This document shows, piece by piece, positions 35,698 through 44,713 of a stretch of 64,000 nucleotides of DNA. A program made the position numbers and the translations under genes. Origin of the DNA: Roseateles sp. (GTDB lineage Bacteria > Pseudomonadota > Gammaproteobacteria > Burkholderiales > Burkholderiaceae_C); assembly GCA_016790285.1 (NCBI GenBank), contig JAEUPJ010000050.1, positions 62,001-126,000 on the forward strand, given 5' to 3'. The notes beneath the pieces were generated by a model that saw nothing but the letters and a program-made list of their open reading frames with translations, had not been told where the DNA came from and did not search any database. The stretch's first letter is position 1. Every line of letters starts with the position of its first letter.

Positions 35698-36383
35698 TGG
35701 CCCAGCAAATCAACCTGCTGACGCCCATCCTGCTGGCTCCACGGCGCTACTTTTCAGCGCTGACGCTGCTGCAGGCCACCGGGCTGCTCGTCGTCGCCGG
35801 CATCGCCGCTTCGGTGTGGCTGCAGTACCGCGACCGCCAGGCCGAGCAGGAGCACCAGGCCCTGCTCGCCCAGTACGCCACCCAGCGCCAGCAGCTGCTG
35901 ATGGCACGCGCCAACCTGCCCGCACCGCTGGACGCCAACGCCCTGGCGCAGCAAATGCAGGCACTGGAGGCCGGCAATGCCCAGCGGCAGGCCCTGCTCG
36001 CCTCGCTTGGCACCGAGGGCACGCGCCGGCTGGGGCAGCGCCACTCCGACCTGCTGGCCCTCGTGGCCCGTACCCTGCCCGATGCGGCCTGGGTGACCGA
36101 GCTGCGCTATGCGCCCGGGCGTGTCGAGATCGCCGGCGGAACGCTGGACACCGCCGTGCTGCGCCCCTGGCTGGGCCAGCTGGCGGCCAGCCCCTTGCTC
36201 GCCGGCCAGGAACTTTCCGCGCTGCGCGTGGAGCGCCTGGGCGCCCCCGGCACTGAAACCGCCGCCAACCCGCTGCTGGAGCGCGGCGCCTCACTCGCCC
36301 AGAGCCGGCTGCCCGTGTGGGCGTTTCGCGTCGTCAGCGCGCCGGACGCGCCGGCCGGCGCCGCCTCCGGAGGGTCGCGATGA
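35697..36383 (+). CDS. PilN-like assembly protein (MshI2 type)
   Basis: 228 residues. MAQQINLLTPILL is the PilN-family N-terminus that docks to a PilM-like partner (here MshI). One membrane helix at about 22-43 (TLLQATGLLVVAGIAASVWL), then a coiled-coil Gln/Ala-rich segment and a ferredoxin-like periplasmic domain. It continues the MshI-PilN-PilO type alignment subcomplex and overlaps mshJ by 4 bp. Confidence 0.82.
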   Translation: MAQQINLLTPILLAPRRYFSALTLLQATGLLVVAGIAASVWLQYRDRQAEQEHQALLAQYATQRQQLLMARANLPAPLDANALAQQMQALEAGNAQRQALLASLGTEGTRRLGQRHSDLLALVARTLPDAAWVTELRYAPGRVEIAGGTLDTAVLRPWLGQLAASPLLAGQELSALRVERLGAPGTETAANPLLERGASLAQSRLPVWAFRVVSAPDAPAGAASGGSR

Positions 36384-37090
36384 CCGCTGCCAAGCCCGTG
36401 AATGCCGCGGCCCTGCGCCGCGCCCTGGCCCCGCTGCTGTCGCTCTGGGAGCGCCAGGCCCGTCGCATCGACGCCCTGAGCCTGCGCGAGCGGGCCATCC
36501 TGTTCGGCTGCATCGTCGCCGTGCTGGCCGCGGTGTTCGACACCCTGGTGCTGTCCCCGCACGCCGAGCGCGCCCGCCAGCGCCAGCAGGCCCAGGCCCA
36601 GCAGGCGCAGGAACTCACCCAGCTGCGTGAGCAGTTCGTCGCCGCCAGCCGCGACACCGGCGAGCCCGAAGGCCCGCTGCGCAGCCAGCTCGACGCCGCG
36701 CGCAGCGAACGCACGCGGCTGGACGACGCGCTGCGGCGTGCCGGCTCCGTCAGTGAAGGCGAAGGCCTGGCCGTGGTGCTGCAACGCCTGCTGGCGAGCC
36801 AGCCGGGGCTGGTGCTGGAGCGGCTGAGGCTCCTGGACGACGTGCCCGTGGCCGTTCAGGCGGCTTCCGCACCCGGCGCCCCGCCGCAGCCCGTGGCCTT
36901 TGCGGGCATGAGCTGGCAAGGCGTAGAGCTGCATGTGCAGGGCGGCTATGCCGACACCCAGCGCTATCTGCAGGCCTTGGAACGCGAACTCCCTGGCCTG
37001 CGCTGGGGCGAACTCAAACTCACGGGCAGCGACGGCCAGGCCCTGCCGCGGCTGCAGGCCCAGGTCTTCCTGCTGAAGGTGCAGCCATGA
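36380..37090 (+). CDS. mshJ: MSHA biogenesis protein MshJ (PilO-like)
   Basis: 236 residues. One membrane helix at about 40-58 (RAILFGCIVAVLAAVFDTLV) follows LSLRERAILFG, the MshJ/GspM signature; a Gln/Ala/Arg-rich coiled coil and a periplasmic domain follow (WQGVELHVQGGYADTQRYLQ). GGAGGG before the ATG supports the start. It pairs with the PilN-like protein as the alignment subcomplex. Confidence 0.83.
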   Translation: MTAAKPVNAAALRRALAPLLSLWERQARRIDALSLRERAILFGCIVAVLAAVFDTLVLSPHAERARQRQQAQAQQAQELTQLREQFVAASRDTGEPEGPLRSQLDAARSERTRLDDALRRAGSVSEGEGLAVVLQRLLASQPGLVLERLRLLDDVPVAVQAASAPGAPPQPVAFAGMSWQGVELHVQGGYADTQRYLQALERELPGLRWGELKLTGSDGQALPRLQAQVFLLKVQP

Positions 37091-37491
37091 ACGCCCGCCT
37101 GGCCCTGCTGCTCGCCACGCTTTGGGGCAGCGTCCTGCCCGCCCTGGCCGCCGCCCCCCGCGACCCGACCGCCTGGCCCACCGCCCTGCGCTCGTCCATC
37201 GCAGCCGCACAGGCAGCGTCGGCGGCTTCCGGCGCCGACAGCCCCGAGACCGCCATCCGCCAGGTCGTCTTCGCCGATGGCCGCGCCTACGTCGTGCAGC
37301 GGGGCAGGCGCTACGGCGTCGGCGAGCAGCTCGACGGCGCACGCATCGAGCGCATCACCGAGCAGGCCGTGTGGCTGCGCGAAGCCGGTCAGCTCCGGCG
37401 CGAACCCCTTTATGGCGGCGTCGAGAAACGCCCGCCCGCCGCGGCGGCCCCGGCCGCGTCCGGCGTCAAGAAATCCAAGGAGAAGCCATGA
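37087..37491 (+). CDS. mshK: MSHA biogenesis protein MshK-like
   Basis: 134 residues. Signal peptide (about 1-22, LLLATLWGSVLPALAAA), then a short periplasmic domain resembling PilP/GspC-type (AIRQVVFADGRAYVVQRG, YGVGEQLDGARIERITEQAV). It probably bridges the inner-membrane platform to the secretin MshL, whose gene overlaps it by 4 bp. The Lys-rich C-terminus is unusual only in composition. Confidence 0.78.
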   Translation: MNARLALLLATLWGSVLPALAAAPRDPTAWPTALRSSIAAAQAASAASGADSPETAIRQVVFADGRAYVVQRGRRYGVGEQLDGARIERITEQAVWLREAGQLRREPLYGGVEKRPPAAAAPAASGVKKSKEKP

Positions 37492-39266
37492 AGGCCCCCG
37501 CCCCCCGTCTCCTGCTGCTGAGCACCGCCGTGCTGCTGGCTGCCTGTGCGGACAAGCCGCTGCGCGTCGCCCAGCCCAGCCAGGCCGTGCGTGAAGAGCT
37601 GCAGGCCCAGCGCGCCAATCCGCCCGCGCCGGCGGCCTCGCAAGCAAGTGCCGCGCAGCCGCAGCCCGTGCCCGCACCTGCCCCGGCGCAACCGGCCCTG
37701 CCGCCGGAGCCGCGTTTCGACCTCATCGTCAATGGGGCGCCGGCACGCGACGTGTTCCTGTCCCTCGTCAGCGACACCCGCTACAGCATGCTCGTGCATC
37801 CAGCCGTGGCGGGCCAGCTCTCGGTCACGCTCAAGGGCGTCACATTGCGCGAGTCGCTGGACGCCATCCGCGACGTCTACGGCTTCGACTACGCCATCGA
37901 CGGCCGCCGCATCACGGTCTTCCCGCCCACGCTGCAGACGCGCGTCTTCACCATCAACGCGCTGGCCCAGCAACGCACCGGCCGCAGCGAGGTGCGCGTG
38001 AGTTCAGGCGCCGCACCGGCCAGCAGCCAGGGCGGCAATGGCACCGGCAACAGCGGCACGGGCACCACGCAGACCGTGCAGCAGCAGGAAAGCAGCCAGC
38101 TCACCACCAAGGTCGCCAGCGACTTCTGGAGCGAGACAAGCACCGCGCTGAAGGCCCTCGTGGGCAACGGCGAGGGCCGCACCGTCATCGCGAGCCCGCA
38201 GACCGGCACCGTGGCCGTGCGCGCCATGCCGGAAGAACTCCGTCACGTCGAGGCCTGGCTCAAGGCCACGCGCGTGGCCGTCGAGCGCCAGGTCATGCTG
38301 GAGGCCAAGATCGTCGAGGTCGAGCTGCGCGAGGGCTACCAGAGCGGCATCGACTGGTCTCGCGTGGGCGACCGCGGCGCCATCGGCCAGACGAGCGTGA
38401 ACCCGTCCATCCCGAGCGGCGTGGGCAGCATCATCAACCCGCTGGTGAGCAACACCCGCGGCCTGCCGGTGCTGTCCACCGGCACGCAAAGCCCGGCGTG
38501 GTCGGACCTCATTCCCCTGCCCTCGGCCGGCGGCGGCACCCTCGGGCTGGCGCTGTCGCGCGGGGGCTTCCAGGCGCTGCTGAGCTTCATCGAGAGCCAC
38601 GGCGACACGCAGATCCTCTCCAGCCCGCGCATCGCCACGCTCAACAACCAGAAGGCCGTGCTCAAGGTCGGCACTGACGACTACTTCATCACCGGCCTGA
38701 GCGGCAGCAACAGCTCCAACGCCACCAGTACCACGGGCACGACGGGCACGACCAACCAGATCCCGACGCTGACGCTGACGCCCTTCTTCAGCGGTGTGGC
38801 GCTGGACGTGACGCCGCAGATCGACGCCGCCGACATGATCACGCTGCACATCCACCCCTCGGTGTCGTCGGTCACCGAGAAGATCAAGCAGGTCGACCTC
38901 GGCTCCATCGGCAACTTCCGCCTGCCCCTGGCCAGCGCCAACATCAACGAGAGCGACACGGTCGTGCGCATCCCCGATGGCCAGATCGTGGCCATCGGTG
39001 GCTTGATGCAGATGGAGGCCTCGCGCCGCGGCTCGGGCGTGCCCGGCGCCGACAGCAACCCGCTCACGTCCATGCTCTTCGGCAACCGCGCCAACAGCGG
39101 GCGCAAGCGCGAGCTGGTGGTGCTGATCAAGCCCAGCATCATCCGCAGCAACGAGGACTGGGCCCAGCACAACCGCCTGATCAGCGAATCGCTGCAGGAC
39201 ACCGAGAACCGCGCCCACCGAGTGATCCGGCTCGACGGCAGCGCCGCCGCTCCGGCCACCAAGTGA
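37488..39266 (+). CDS. mshL: MSHA pilus secretin MshL
   Basis: 592 residues. Lipoprotein signal with lipobox LLAAC (Cys 20), then a Pro/Ala/Gln linker, N-domains (FDLIVNGAPARDVFLSLVSD, RESLDAIRDVYGFDYAID) and a GspD-type secretin core (LEAKIVEVELREGYQSGIDW, ILSSPRIATLNNQKAVLKVG, VRIPDGQIVAIGGLMQ, KRELVVLIKPSIIRS). It forms the outer-membrane channel for the pilus. It is the last gene of the cluster; selD is convergent 18 bp away. No mshM or mshN follows. Confidence 0.92.
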   Translation: MKAPAPRLLLLSTAVLLAACADKPLRVAQPSQAVREELQAQRANPPAPAASQASAAQPQPVPAPAPAQPALPPEPRFDLIVNGAPARDVFLSLVSDTRYSMLVHPAVAGQLSVTLKGVTLRESLDAIRDVYGFDYAIDGRRITVFPPTLQTRVFTINALAQQRTGRSEVRVSSGAAPASSQGGNGTGNSGTGTTQTVQQQESSQLTTKVASDFWSETSTALKALVGNGEGRTVIASPQTGTVAVRAMPEELRHVEAWLKATRVAVERQVMLEAKIVEVELREGYQSGIDWSRVGDRGAIGQTSVNPSIPSGVGSIINPLVSNTRGLPVLSTGTQSPAWSDLIPLPSAGGGTLGLALSRGGFQALLSFIESHGDTQILSSPRIATLNNQKAVLKVGTDDYFITGLSGSNSSNATSTTGTTGTTNQIPTLTLTPFFSGVALDVTPQIDAADMITLHIHPSVSSVTEKIKQVDLGSIGNFRLPLASANINESDTVVRIPDGQIVAIGGLMQMEASRRGSGVPGADSNPLTSMLFGNRANSGRKRELVVLIKPSIIRSNEDWAQHNRLISESLQDTENRAHRVIRLDGSAAAPATK

Positions 39267-39284
39267 GCAAAGCCCCGCGCTGAC

Positions 39285-40358
39285 TCAGCCCTGCACGCGC
39301 AGGGCGTGGTCGCCGCGTGGGAGCACGCGGCCAACCACGGCGGCCGCCTCGAAGCCATGGCGTGCGAAGGTGGCCAGGACGGCGTCCACCGCACCCGGCT
39401 CGCAGGACACGAGCAGGCCGCCACTGGTTTGCGGGTCGGTCAGCAGCGCGCGGTCTTCGGCCGCGAAGTCAGCCGGCAGGCCCACGTCCTGCCCGTAGCC
39501 GGCCCAGTTGCGCCCCGAGGCGCCCGTGACAAAACCGCCCTGGGCCAGCGCCCGCACCCCGGCCAGCAGGGGCACGCTGCGCCAGTCGATCTCCACCGTG
39601 CAGCCGGCACCCCGCGCCAGCTCCAGCCCATGGCCGGCCAGGCCGAAGCCTGTCACGTCGGTCAGCGCATGCACGCCATCAAGCGCGGCGAGGTCGGGGC
39701 CCGGCGTGTTCAGCCGGGTGGTGGTGTCGATCATGCGTGCATAGCCCTCGTCGCCCAGCGCGCCTTTCTTGAGCGCGGCGCTCATGACGCCCACACCGAG
39801 CGGCTTGCCCAGCACGAGCACGTCCCCCGGGCGCGCGTCTGCATTGCGCTTGACGCGCTTGGGGTGCACGAGGCCGAGAGCCACCAGGCCGTAGATCGCC
39901 TCTACCGAGTCGATCGTGTGCCCGCCCGCCACCGGGATGCCTGCTGCCCGGCACACGGCAGCGCCGCCCTCCAGCACCCGGCCAATGGTTTGCGTGGACA
40001 GCACGTTGATCGGCATGCCCACCAGCGCGAGCGCCAGGATGGGCCGGCCACCCATGGCGTAGACGTCGCTGATGGCGTTGGTGGCGGCGATGCGGCCGAA
40101 GTCGAAGGGGTCGTCGACGATGGGCATGAAGAAGTCCGTCGTCGCGATCAGGGCCTGCTCGTCGTTGAGCTGGTAGACGGCCGCGTCGTCCGAGGTCTCG
40201 ATGCCGACGAGCAGCTCCTTCGGGATGGGCATGGCGGTGGTGCCCTTGAGGATCTCGGACAGCACGCCCGGGGCGATCTTGCAGCCGCAGCCGCCGCCGT
40301 GGGAGAGCGACGTCAGCCGGGGTTCGGCACTGGGGTTTGTGTTGACGGGTGCGTTCAT
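39285..40358 (-). CDS. selD: Selenide, water dikinase SelD
   Basis: 357 residues, AIRS/PurM fold. The selenium-handling loop is GGGCGCKIAPG with Cys 24 and Lys 27 (the positions of E. coli C17 and K20), encoded with Cys and not selenocysteine. Other motifs: IATTDFFMPIVDDPFDFG, MGGRPILALALVGMP and TDVTGFGLAGHGLEL. It makes selenophosphate from ATP and selenide for selenocysteine and 2-selenouridine tRNA. It is divergent from a phosphonate-type ABC transporter, 29 bp apart. Confidence 0.97.
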   Translation of the reverse strand: MNAPVNTNPSAEPRLTSLSHGGGCGCKIAPGVLSEILKGTTAMPIPKELLVGIETSDDAAVYQLNDEQALIATTDFFMPIVDDPFDFGRIAATNAISDVYAMGGRPILALALVGMPINVLSTQTIGRVLEGGAAVCRAAGIPVAGGHTIDSVEAIYGLVALGLVHPKRVKRNADARPGDVLVLGKPLGVGVMSAALKKGALGDEGYARMIDTTTRLNTPGPDLAALDGVHALTDVTGFGLAGHGLELARGAGCTVEIDWRSVPLLAGVRALAQGGFVTGASGRNWAGYGQDVGLPADFAAEDRALLTDPQTSGGLLVSCEPGAVDAVLATFARHGFEAAAVVGRVLPRGDHALRVQG

Positions 40359-40364
40359 GCCGCC

Positions 40365-40380
40365 ACTCTACCGATAGAGT
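40365..40380. promoter_or_regulatory. Palindrome between selD and the ABC transporter operon
   Basis: ACTCTA (40365-40370) and TAGAGT (40375-40380) form a perfect inverted repeat with a 4-bp centre in the 29-bp space between divergent starts. TAGAGT reads as a loose -10 on each strand. It could be an operator or a shared bidirectional promoter core. Confidence 0.4.
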
Positions 40381-40387
40381 GCGGCCC

Positions 40388-41215
40388 GTGAAGATCACCT
40401 TGAAAGACCTGTCAGCCCGCCATGCCACCGCGCGGCGCAGCGTGCGCGACGCCCTGGCTGGCCTGACGCTGGACATCGCGGCTGGCGAGCAGCTCGCCGT
40501 CATCGGGCCTTCCGGCGCCGGCAAGACGACCTTCCTGGAGGTGCTGGCCTGCGCGCGCCCGCCGGCGGCCGGGCAGCTGCTGCTGGACGACACCGCCCCG
40601 TGGGCCCTGCCCCGCCGCGCCCTGCAGCGGCTGCGCGGCCGCCTCATCCTCGTGCCGCAGGTGCCGCCGCTGCCGCCGCGCCAGCGCGTCGTCACCGCGG
40701 TGCTGGCCGGCCGCCTGCCGAGCTGGAGCCTCTGGACAGCGCTGCGCTCGCTGTTCTACCCGGTGGACATCCCCGCGGCCGATGAAGCCCTGGAGGTGTT
40801 CGACCTCTCCGACAAGCTCTTCGAGCGCGTGGACCGGCTTTCCGGTGGCGAGCGCCAGCGCGTGGGGCTGGCCCGGGCCCTGGTGTCGCCGGCCCGGCTG
40901 TGGCTGGTGGACGAGCCGCTCTCGGCGCTGGACCCGACCCGCGCGCGCCAGGCCGTGCAGGCCCTCGTGCGCGAGGCCGGGCAGCGTGGGGTGTCCCTGG
41001 TGGCCACGTTGCACCAGGTGGACGTGGCCCTCGCGCATTTCCCGCGCGTGCTCGGCCTGCGGGAGGGCCGGCTGGTGTTCGACCTGCCGGCCAGCCAGGT
41101 GACGCCCGAGCTGCTGGCGCGCCTGTACGCATCGCACGAGCACGAGCTGCTCGGCGCCCCGCCGGCCGACGAGCCGCCCGCGCCAACGCCGCCCGTGGTG
41201 ATGCAATGCCGGTGA
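40388..41215 (+). CDS. phnC: Phosphonate/selenate-type ABC transporter ATP-binding subunit
   Basis: 275 residues from GTG 40388. PhnC-type ATPase: Walker A GPSGAGKTT near residue 41, signature LSGGERQRVGLARAL, Walker B LWLVDEPLSALD, and switch His in ATLHQVDVAL. It drives import with the two following permeases. Overlap with the permease gene is 10 bp. The substrate is inferred only from neighbours: with selD next door, a selenium oxyanion is plausible alongside phosphonate or phosphite. Confidence 0.87.
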   Translation: MKITLKDLSARHATARRSVRDALAGLTLDIAAGEQLAVIGPSGAGKTTFLEVLACARPPAAGQLLLDDTAPWALPRRALQRLRGRLILVPQVPPLPPRQRVVTAVLAGRLPSWSLWTALRSLFYPVDIPAADEALEVFDLSDKLFERVDRLSGGERQRVGLARALVSPARLWLVDEPLSALDPTRARQAVQALVREAGQRGVSLVATLHQVDVALAHFPRVLGLREGRLVFDLPASQVTPELLARLYASHEHELLGAPPADEPPAPTPPVVMQCR

Positions 41216-42030
41216 ACCCTGCGCAGCGCGACCCGGCGTGGGTCGGGCGCCTGGGCCTCACGCTGGCCGGCCTCGTGCTGCTGTGGCCCTTGTTGGTGGC
41301 CACGGAGTTCCGGCCCTGGCTGCTGCTGGAGCCCGACGCGCTGCGGGTCGCGGGCCGGTTCGTGGCGAGCTTCCTGCCGCCCGCGCACGGCAGCGAGTTC
41401 CTGTTGATGCTCGCCCGCGAGACCTGGCGCACCGTCGCCATCGCCACGGCCGGCATCACGCTGGGCCTCGTCATTGCCGTGCCGCTCACCCTGCTGGCCA
41501 CGCGCACGCTGTCGGTCTCGGCGCTCACCGGGCGCATGGCCGCCCTGCCCTGGGCCGTGCGCCAGGCAGTGCGGCTGCTGCTGATCCTGCTGCGCTCGAT
41601 GCCCGAGCTGGTGTGGGCGCTGGTGTTCGTGCGCGTCGTGGGCTTAGGCCCGGCCGCGGGCGTGCTGGCCATTGCGCTCACCTACGGCGGCATGCTGGGC
41701 AAGGTCTACGCCGAGATCCTGGAGAGCGGCGACGCCCAGGTCACCCAGACCCTGCTGCGCAATGGCGCCGGGCGGCTGCAGGCCTTCGCCTACGGGCTGC
41801 TGCCGCAAAACGCGGCGGAGTTGACGAGCTACACCGTCTACCGCTGGGAATGCGCCATCCGCAGCTCGGTGGTGCTGGGCTTCGTCGGCGCGGGCGGCCT
41901 CGGCCAGCAGATGGACAGCTCCATGAAGATGTTCGCCGGCGGCGAGGTCATGACCATGCTGCTGGTGTTCATCGCCCTGGTGGCCCTGGCCGACCAGCTC
42001 AGCGCAGCCCTGCGAAAGGCCCTCGGATGA
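41206..42030 (+). CDS. phnE: PhnE-type ABC transporter permease 1
   Basis: 274 residues with about six membrane segments and the inner-membrane BPD_transp_1 domain. The cytoplasmic EAA-like loop reads AEILESGDAQVTQTLLRNGAG; VLGFVGAGGLGQQM is typical of PhnE. It overlaps phnC by 10 bp and the second permease by 4 bp. Forms the channel with the next protein. Confidence 0.86.
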   Translation: MPVNPAQRDPAWVGRLGLTLAGLVLLWPLLVATEFRPWLLLEPDALRVAGRFVASFLPPAHGSEFLLMLARETWRTVAIATAGITLGLVIAVPLTLLATRTLSVSALTGRMAALPWAVRQAVRLLLILLRSMPELVWALVFVRVVGLGPAAGVLAIALTYGGMLGKVYAEILESGDAQVTQTLLRNGAGRLQAFAYGLLPQNAAELTSYTVYRWECAIRSSVVLGFVGAGGLGQQMDSSMKMFAGGEVMTMLLVFIALVALADQLSAALRKALG

Positions 42031-42848
42031 CCACGCCCCGCCCCAAGGCTGCCAACCGGCCCTACCGCCTGCCCCCGCCCCTGTTCGACGCGCGCAGCCG
42101 CGCGGCGTGGTTGGTGGCGGGCGTCGTGGGGCTCGTCATCGCGAGCTTCGCCTCGCTCGACCTCAAGCTCGGCAGCTTCCTGTCGGGCGAGGCGATGGCG
42201 AGCATGTCGCGCTTCCTGGGCGAGTTCGTGCCGCCTGATTTGAGCGGCCCCTTTGTCGCCCGCGTCGCGCAGGGCGCGTGGGAGACGCTGGCCATGTCGG
42301 CCCTGGGCACGCTGCTGGCGGCGGCCGCCGGCGTCGCGATGGCCCTGCCCGCCAGCCGGCTGCGCGGGCCCGCGCGCGGCGGCGTGCGGCTGCTGCTCAA
42401 CGCCTTGCGCTCGGTGCCGGAGCTGGTGTGGGCGTCGATGCTGCTCATCAGCGCCGGCCTCGGGCCCTTCGCGGGCACGCTGGCCCTGGCCATCCACACG
42501 AGCGGTGTGCTCGGCCGGCTGTTCGCAGAGGCCATCGAGAACGCACCGCCGGGTCCGGCCGCAGCGCTCAGGGCGCAGGGCGCCGGCACGCTGCTGGTGT
42601 TCCTGTACGCCACGCTGCCCCAGGTCGTGCCGCAGCTGATGAGCTACACGCTCTACCGCTGGGAGAACAACATCCGCGCCGCAGCCGTGCTGGGCGTGGT
42701 GGGCGCCGGTGGCCTGGGGCAGCTGCTGATGTTCCACATGGGGCTGTTCCAGATGGACAAGACCGCCACGGTGTTGGCCGCCATGCTGGTGCTGGTGGCG
42801 GTGGTGGACGGCGCGAGCTTCTCGCTGCGGCGCTGGCTCACGCGCTGA
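42027..42848 (+). CDS. phnE: PhnE-type ABC transporter permease 2
   Basis: 273 residues, same family as the preceding permease: EAIENAPPGPAAALRAQGAG, YTLYRWENNIRAAAVLGVVG and GAGGLGQLLMF. The paired permeases suggest a heterodimeric channel. No periplasmic binding protein (PhnD type) follows; the next gene is convergent 12 bp downstream. Confidence 0.86.
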   Translation: MTTPRPKAANRPYRLPPPLFDARSRAAWLVAGVVGLVIASFASLDLKLGSFLSGEAMASMSRFLGEFVPPDLSGPFVARVAQGAWETLAMSALGTLLAAAAGVAMALPASRLRGPARGGVRLLLNALRSVPELVWASMLLISAGLGPFAGTLALAIHTSGVLGRLFAEAIENAPPGPAAALRAQGAGTLLVFLYATLPQVVPQLMSYTLYRWENNIRAAAVLGVVGAGGLGQLLMFHMGLFQMDKTATVLAAMLVLVAVVDGASFSLRRWLTR

Positions 42849-42860
42849 AACCCCGCAGGC

Positions 42861-44681
42861 TCAGTAGGCGCCCGGCAGGTGCGTCGGCGCCTGCCAGCCC
42901 AGCAGCTTGCGCACGGGCTCGGGCACGGGCAGCGGCTGTACGCCCTCGGGCACACGGGCCAGCTCGAAGCGCCTGAGCTCGGGGCTGCGGAACACCGCGC
43001 CCGCGGGCGCCGGCAGCGCGCGGCCCTGGCGCTCCACGCCCGGCACCACGGCGCGGAAGGCGTCCAGCGTGGCGAACGAGGCCTGGCAGGGCGTGGCTGC
43101 CAGCGGCGCCCAGCTCACCAGCGGCTGGCCGCTGCCGGCGCGCGCATAGACGTTGCCATCCACACGCGTGAGCATGGGCGCCGTCACCTTCCCGCAGGTG
43201 ACGGGGGACTGCTCCACCCGCAGCAGCGGGCCCTTCACCGAGGCGCTGGCCACCAGCAGGTTGCCCTCGAACACATGGCCCACGCGCTCGTTCACGTCCG
43301 GCCCGGTCTGCGGGTGCCAGCCGAAGTGGTCGCCCTGGGCGCTGCGCTCGTTGCGGTCGATCAGCACCGGCGAGTCGACGAAGGTGTTGTGGTGGATCCT
43401 GGCGCCTGCGCTGTTGAGGATGCGCGCGCCCTGCTGGTTGTTCACGAACACGTTGCCGGCGACGGTGAGGCCCTTGGAGATCTCGAAAAACACGCCCGCC
43501 TGCGTGCCCTCGACGTGGTTGTTCACGAAGACCCCGTCGTGGTTGCCCACGTCCCACCACACGCCGTTGGAATGCGGCTGCTCGATGACGAGGTTGTCGC
43601 GCACCACCACGCGGTGGGACTGGTTGAAGATCTTGACTGCGGCGGGGTAGTAGCCCGTGAGCCGGTTGACGTTGTTGCGGCGGATGAGGTTGCGCTCCAG
43701 CAGCACGTCGGCCGAGCCGATGACGTAGATGCCTTCGGTGCCGGTGTCGCTGATCAGGGAGTTGCGGATGACGAGCTTGTCGCCACGGAAATAGCCGGCC
43801 ACGCGCGAGCAGTGGCTGATGGTGACGTTCTCCAGCACCGTGCCCACCACCTCCTTGCCGTGCTCGCTTTCGGGCGAGGGGCCGACCGGGTCGTCGGTGG
43901 GCTCTTCGGAGACCAGGGTCGAGGGCTTCTTGCCCTCGATGTCGATGGCGCGATAGGCGTACTGCGTGAACGTGAGGCCGCGCAGCGTCGGGCCGCGGCG
44001 GTCGGACGCCTTGCCGTGCACGGGGCGCGACGGGCGGTGCAGCGCGATGTCGTGCGCCGTGATCTCCACGGTGCGCCCGCTGGGGTCGGTGCCGATGTAG
44101 ACGTAGCCCTTGGCGTAGTCGATGAAGAAGCCCCGCGCGCTCAATTCGCCCTCCCAGCCGGCGGACTGCAGCGGCTCACCGTCGATGAAGACCATGTCGT
44201 TGTTGAAGCGGTGCAGCGGCGTGAGCATGCCCTCGCGGTCGCGGTGCCACCAGGCCAGCGGCTGCGCGGGGAAGAGCGTCGCCCAGCGCGTGCGCCAGAC
44301 GTTGTGGCCCAGCGGCTGCCAGTCGGTTGCGACGCGCGTGCCCTTGAGCACTGGGGCTTCGTCTTCGTAGGGCTGGAGGGTGACGCCCTGGTTGAGCTGC
44401 AGCCCGCCTGTGCGGTAGGTGCCGCCGCGCATGACGATGGCGTCGCCCGTGACGACGCGCGCCACGGCCGCCTCGATCGTCGTGGGCTCACCGACCGAGG
44501 TGCCGGCCGCGTCGGCCCGGCCGTCGGGTGCCACGAAGTAGACATGGGGTGCCTTGGGCACCGCATAACGCTGCGGCACCGGGCCATAGGGGCCGCCCGA
44601 AGGCTGGGCGTGGGCCGCGGCCAGGAGTTGGCACAGCGCGAAGGCGCCGACCCAGCGGCGCAGCGAGAACAGGGGCTTCAT
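42861..44681 (-). CDS. Secreted right-handed parallel beta-helix protein
   Basis: 606 residues. Signal peptide (about 1-24, ending AAAHAQ), then a DUF1565/NosD-like N-terminal part (YFVAPDGRADAAGTSVGEP, TIEAAVARVVTGDAIVMRGG) and repeated beta-helix coils (VLENVTISHCSRVAGYFRG, LVIRNSLISDTGTEGIYV, VLLERNLIRRNNVNRLTGYY, VVVRDNLVIEQPHSNGVWW, GVFVNNHVEG, LTVAGNVFVNNQQGARI). This fold is typical of polysaccharide lyases and related carbohydrate-binding proteins; no specific catalytic set can be assigned. A LacI-type operator upstream suggests sugar control. Start 44681 gives the signal peptide. Confidence 0.8.
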   Translation of the reverse strand: MKPLFSLRRWVGAFALCQLLAAAHAQPSGGPYGPVPQRYAVPKAPHVYFVAPDGRADAAGTSVGEPTTIEAAVARVVTGDAIVMRGGTYRTGGLQLNQGVTLQPYEDEAPVLKGTRVATDWQPLGHNVWRTRWATLFPAQPLAWWHRDREGMLTPLHRFNNDMVFIDGEPLQSAGWEGELSARGFFIDYAKGYVYIGTDPSGRTVEITAHDIALHRPSRPVHGKASDRRGPTLRGLTFTQYAYRAIDIEGKKPSTLVSEEPTDDPVGPSPESEHGKEVVGTVLENVTISHCSRVAGYFRGDKLVIRNSLISDTGTEGIYVIGSADVLLERNLIRRNNVNRLTGYYPAAVKIFNQSHRVVVRDNLVIEQPHSNGVWWDVGNHDGVFVNNHVEGTQAGVFFEISKGLTVAGNVFVNNQQGARILNSAGARIHHNTFVDSPVLIDRNERSAQGDHFGWHPQTGPDVNERVGHVFEGNLLVASASVKGPLLRVEQSPVTCGKVTAPMLTRVDGNVYARAGSGQPLVSWAPLAATPCQASFATLDAFRAVVPGVERQGRALPAPAGAVFRSPELRRFELARVPEGVQPLPVPEPVRKLLGWQAPTHLPGAY

Positions 44682-44713
44682 GCAGTCTCCGAAACGGTGG
44701 CGGGCAGGCAAAA

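Noticed and set aside
39285-40358. Possible selenocysteine in SelD
   Set aside because: The position is encoded as Cys (GGGCGCK) and no in-frame TGA is present.
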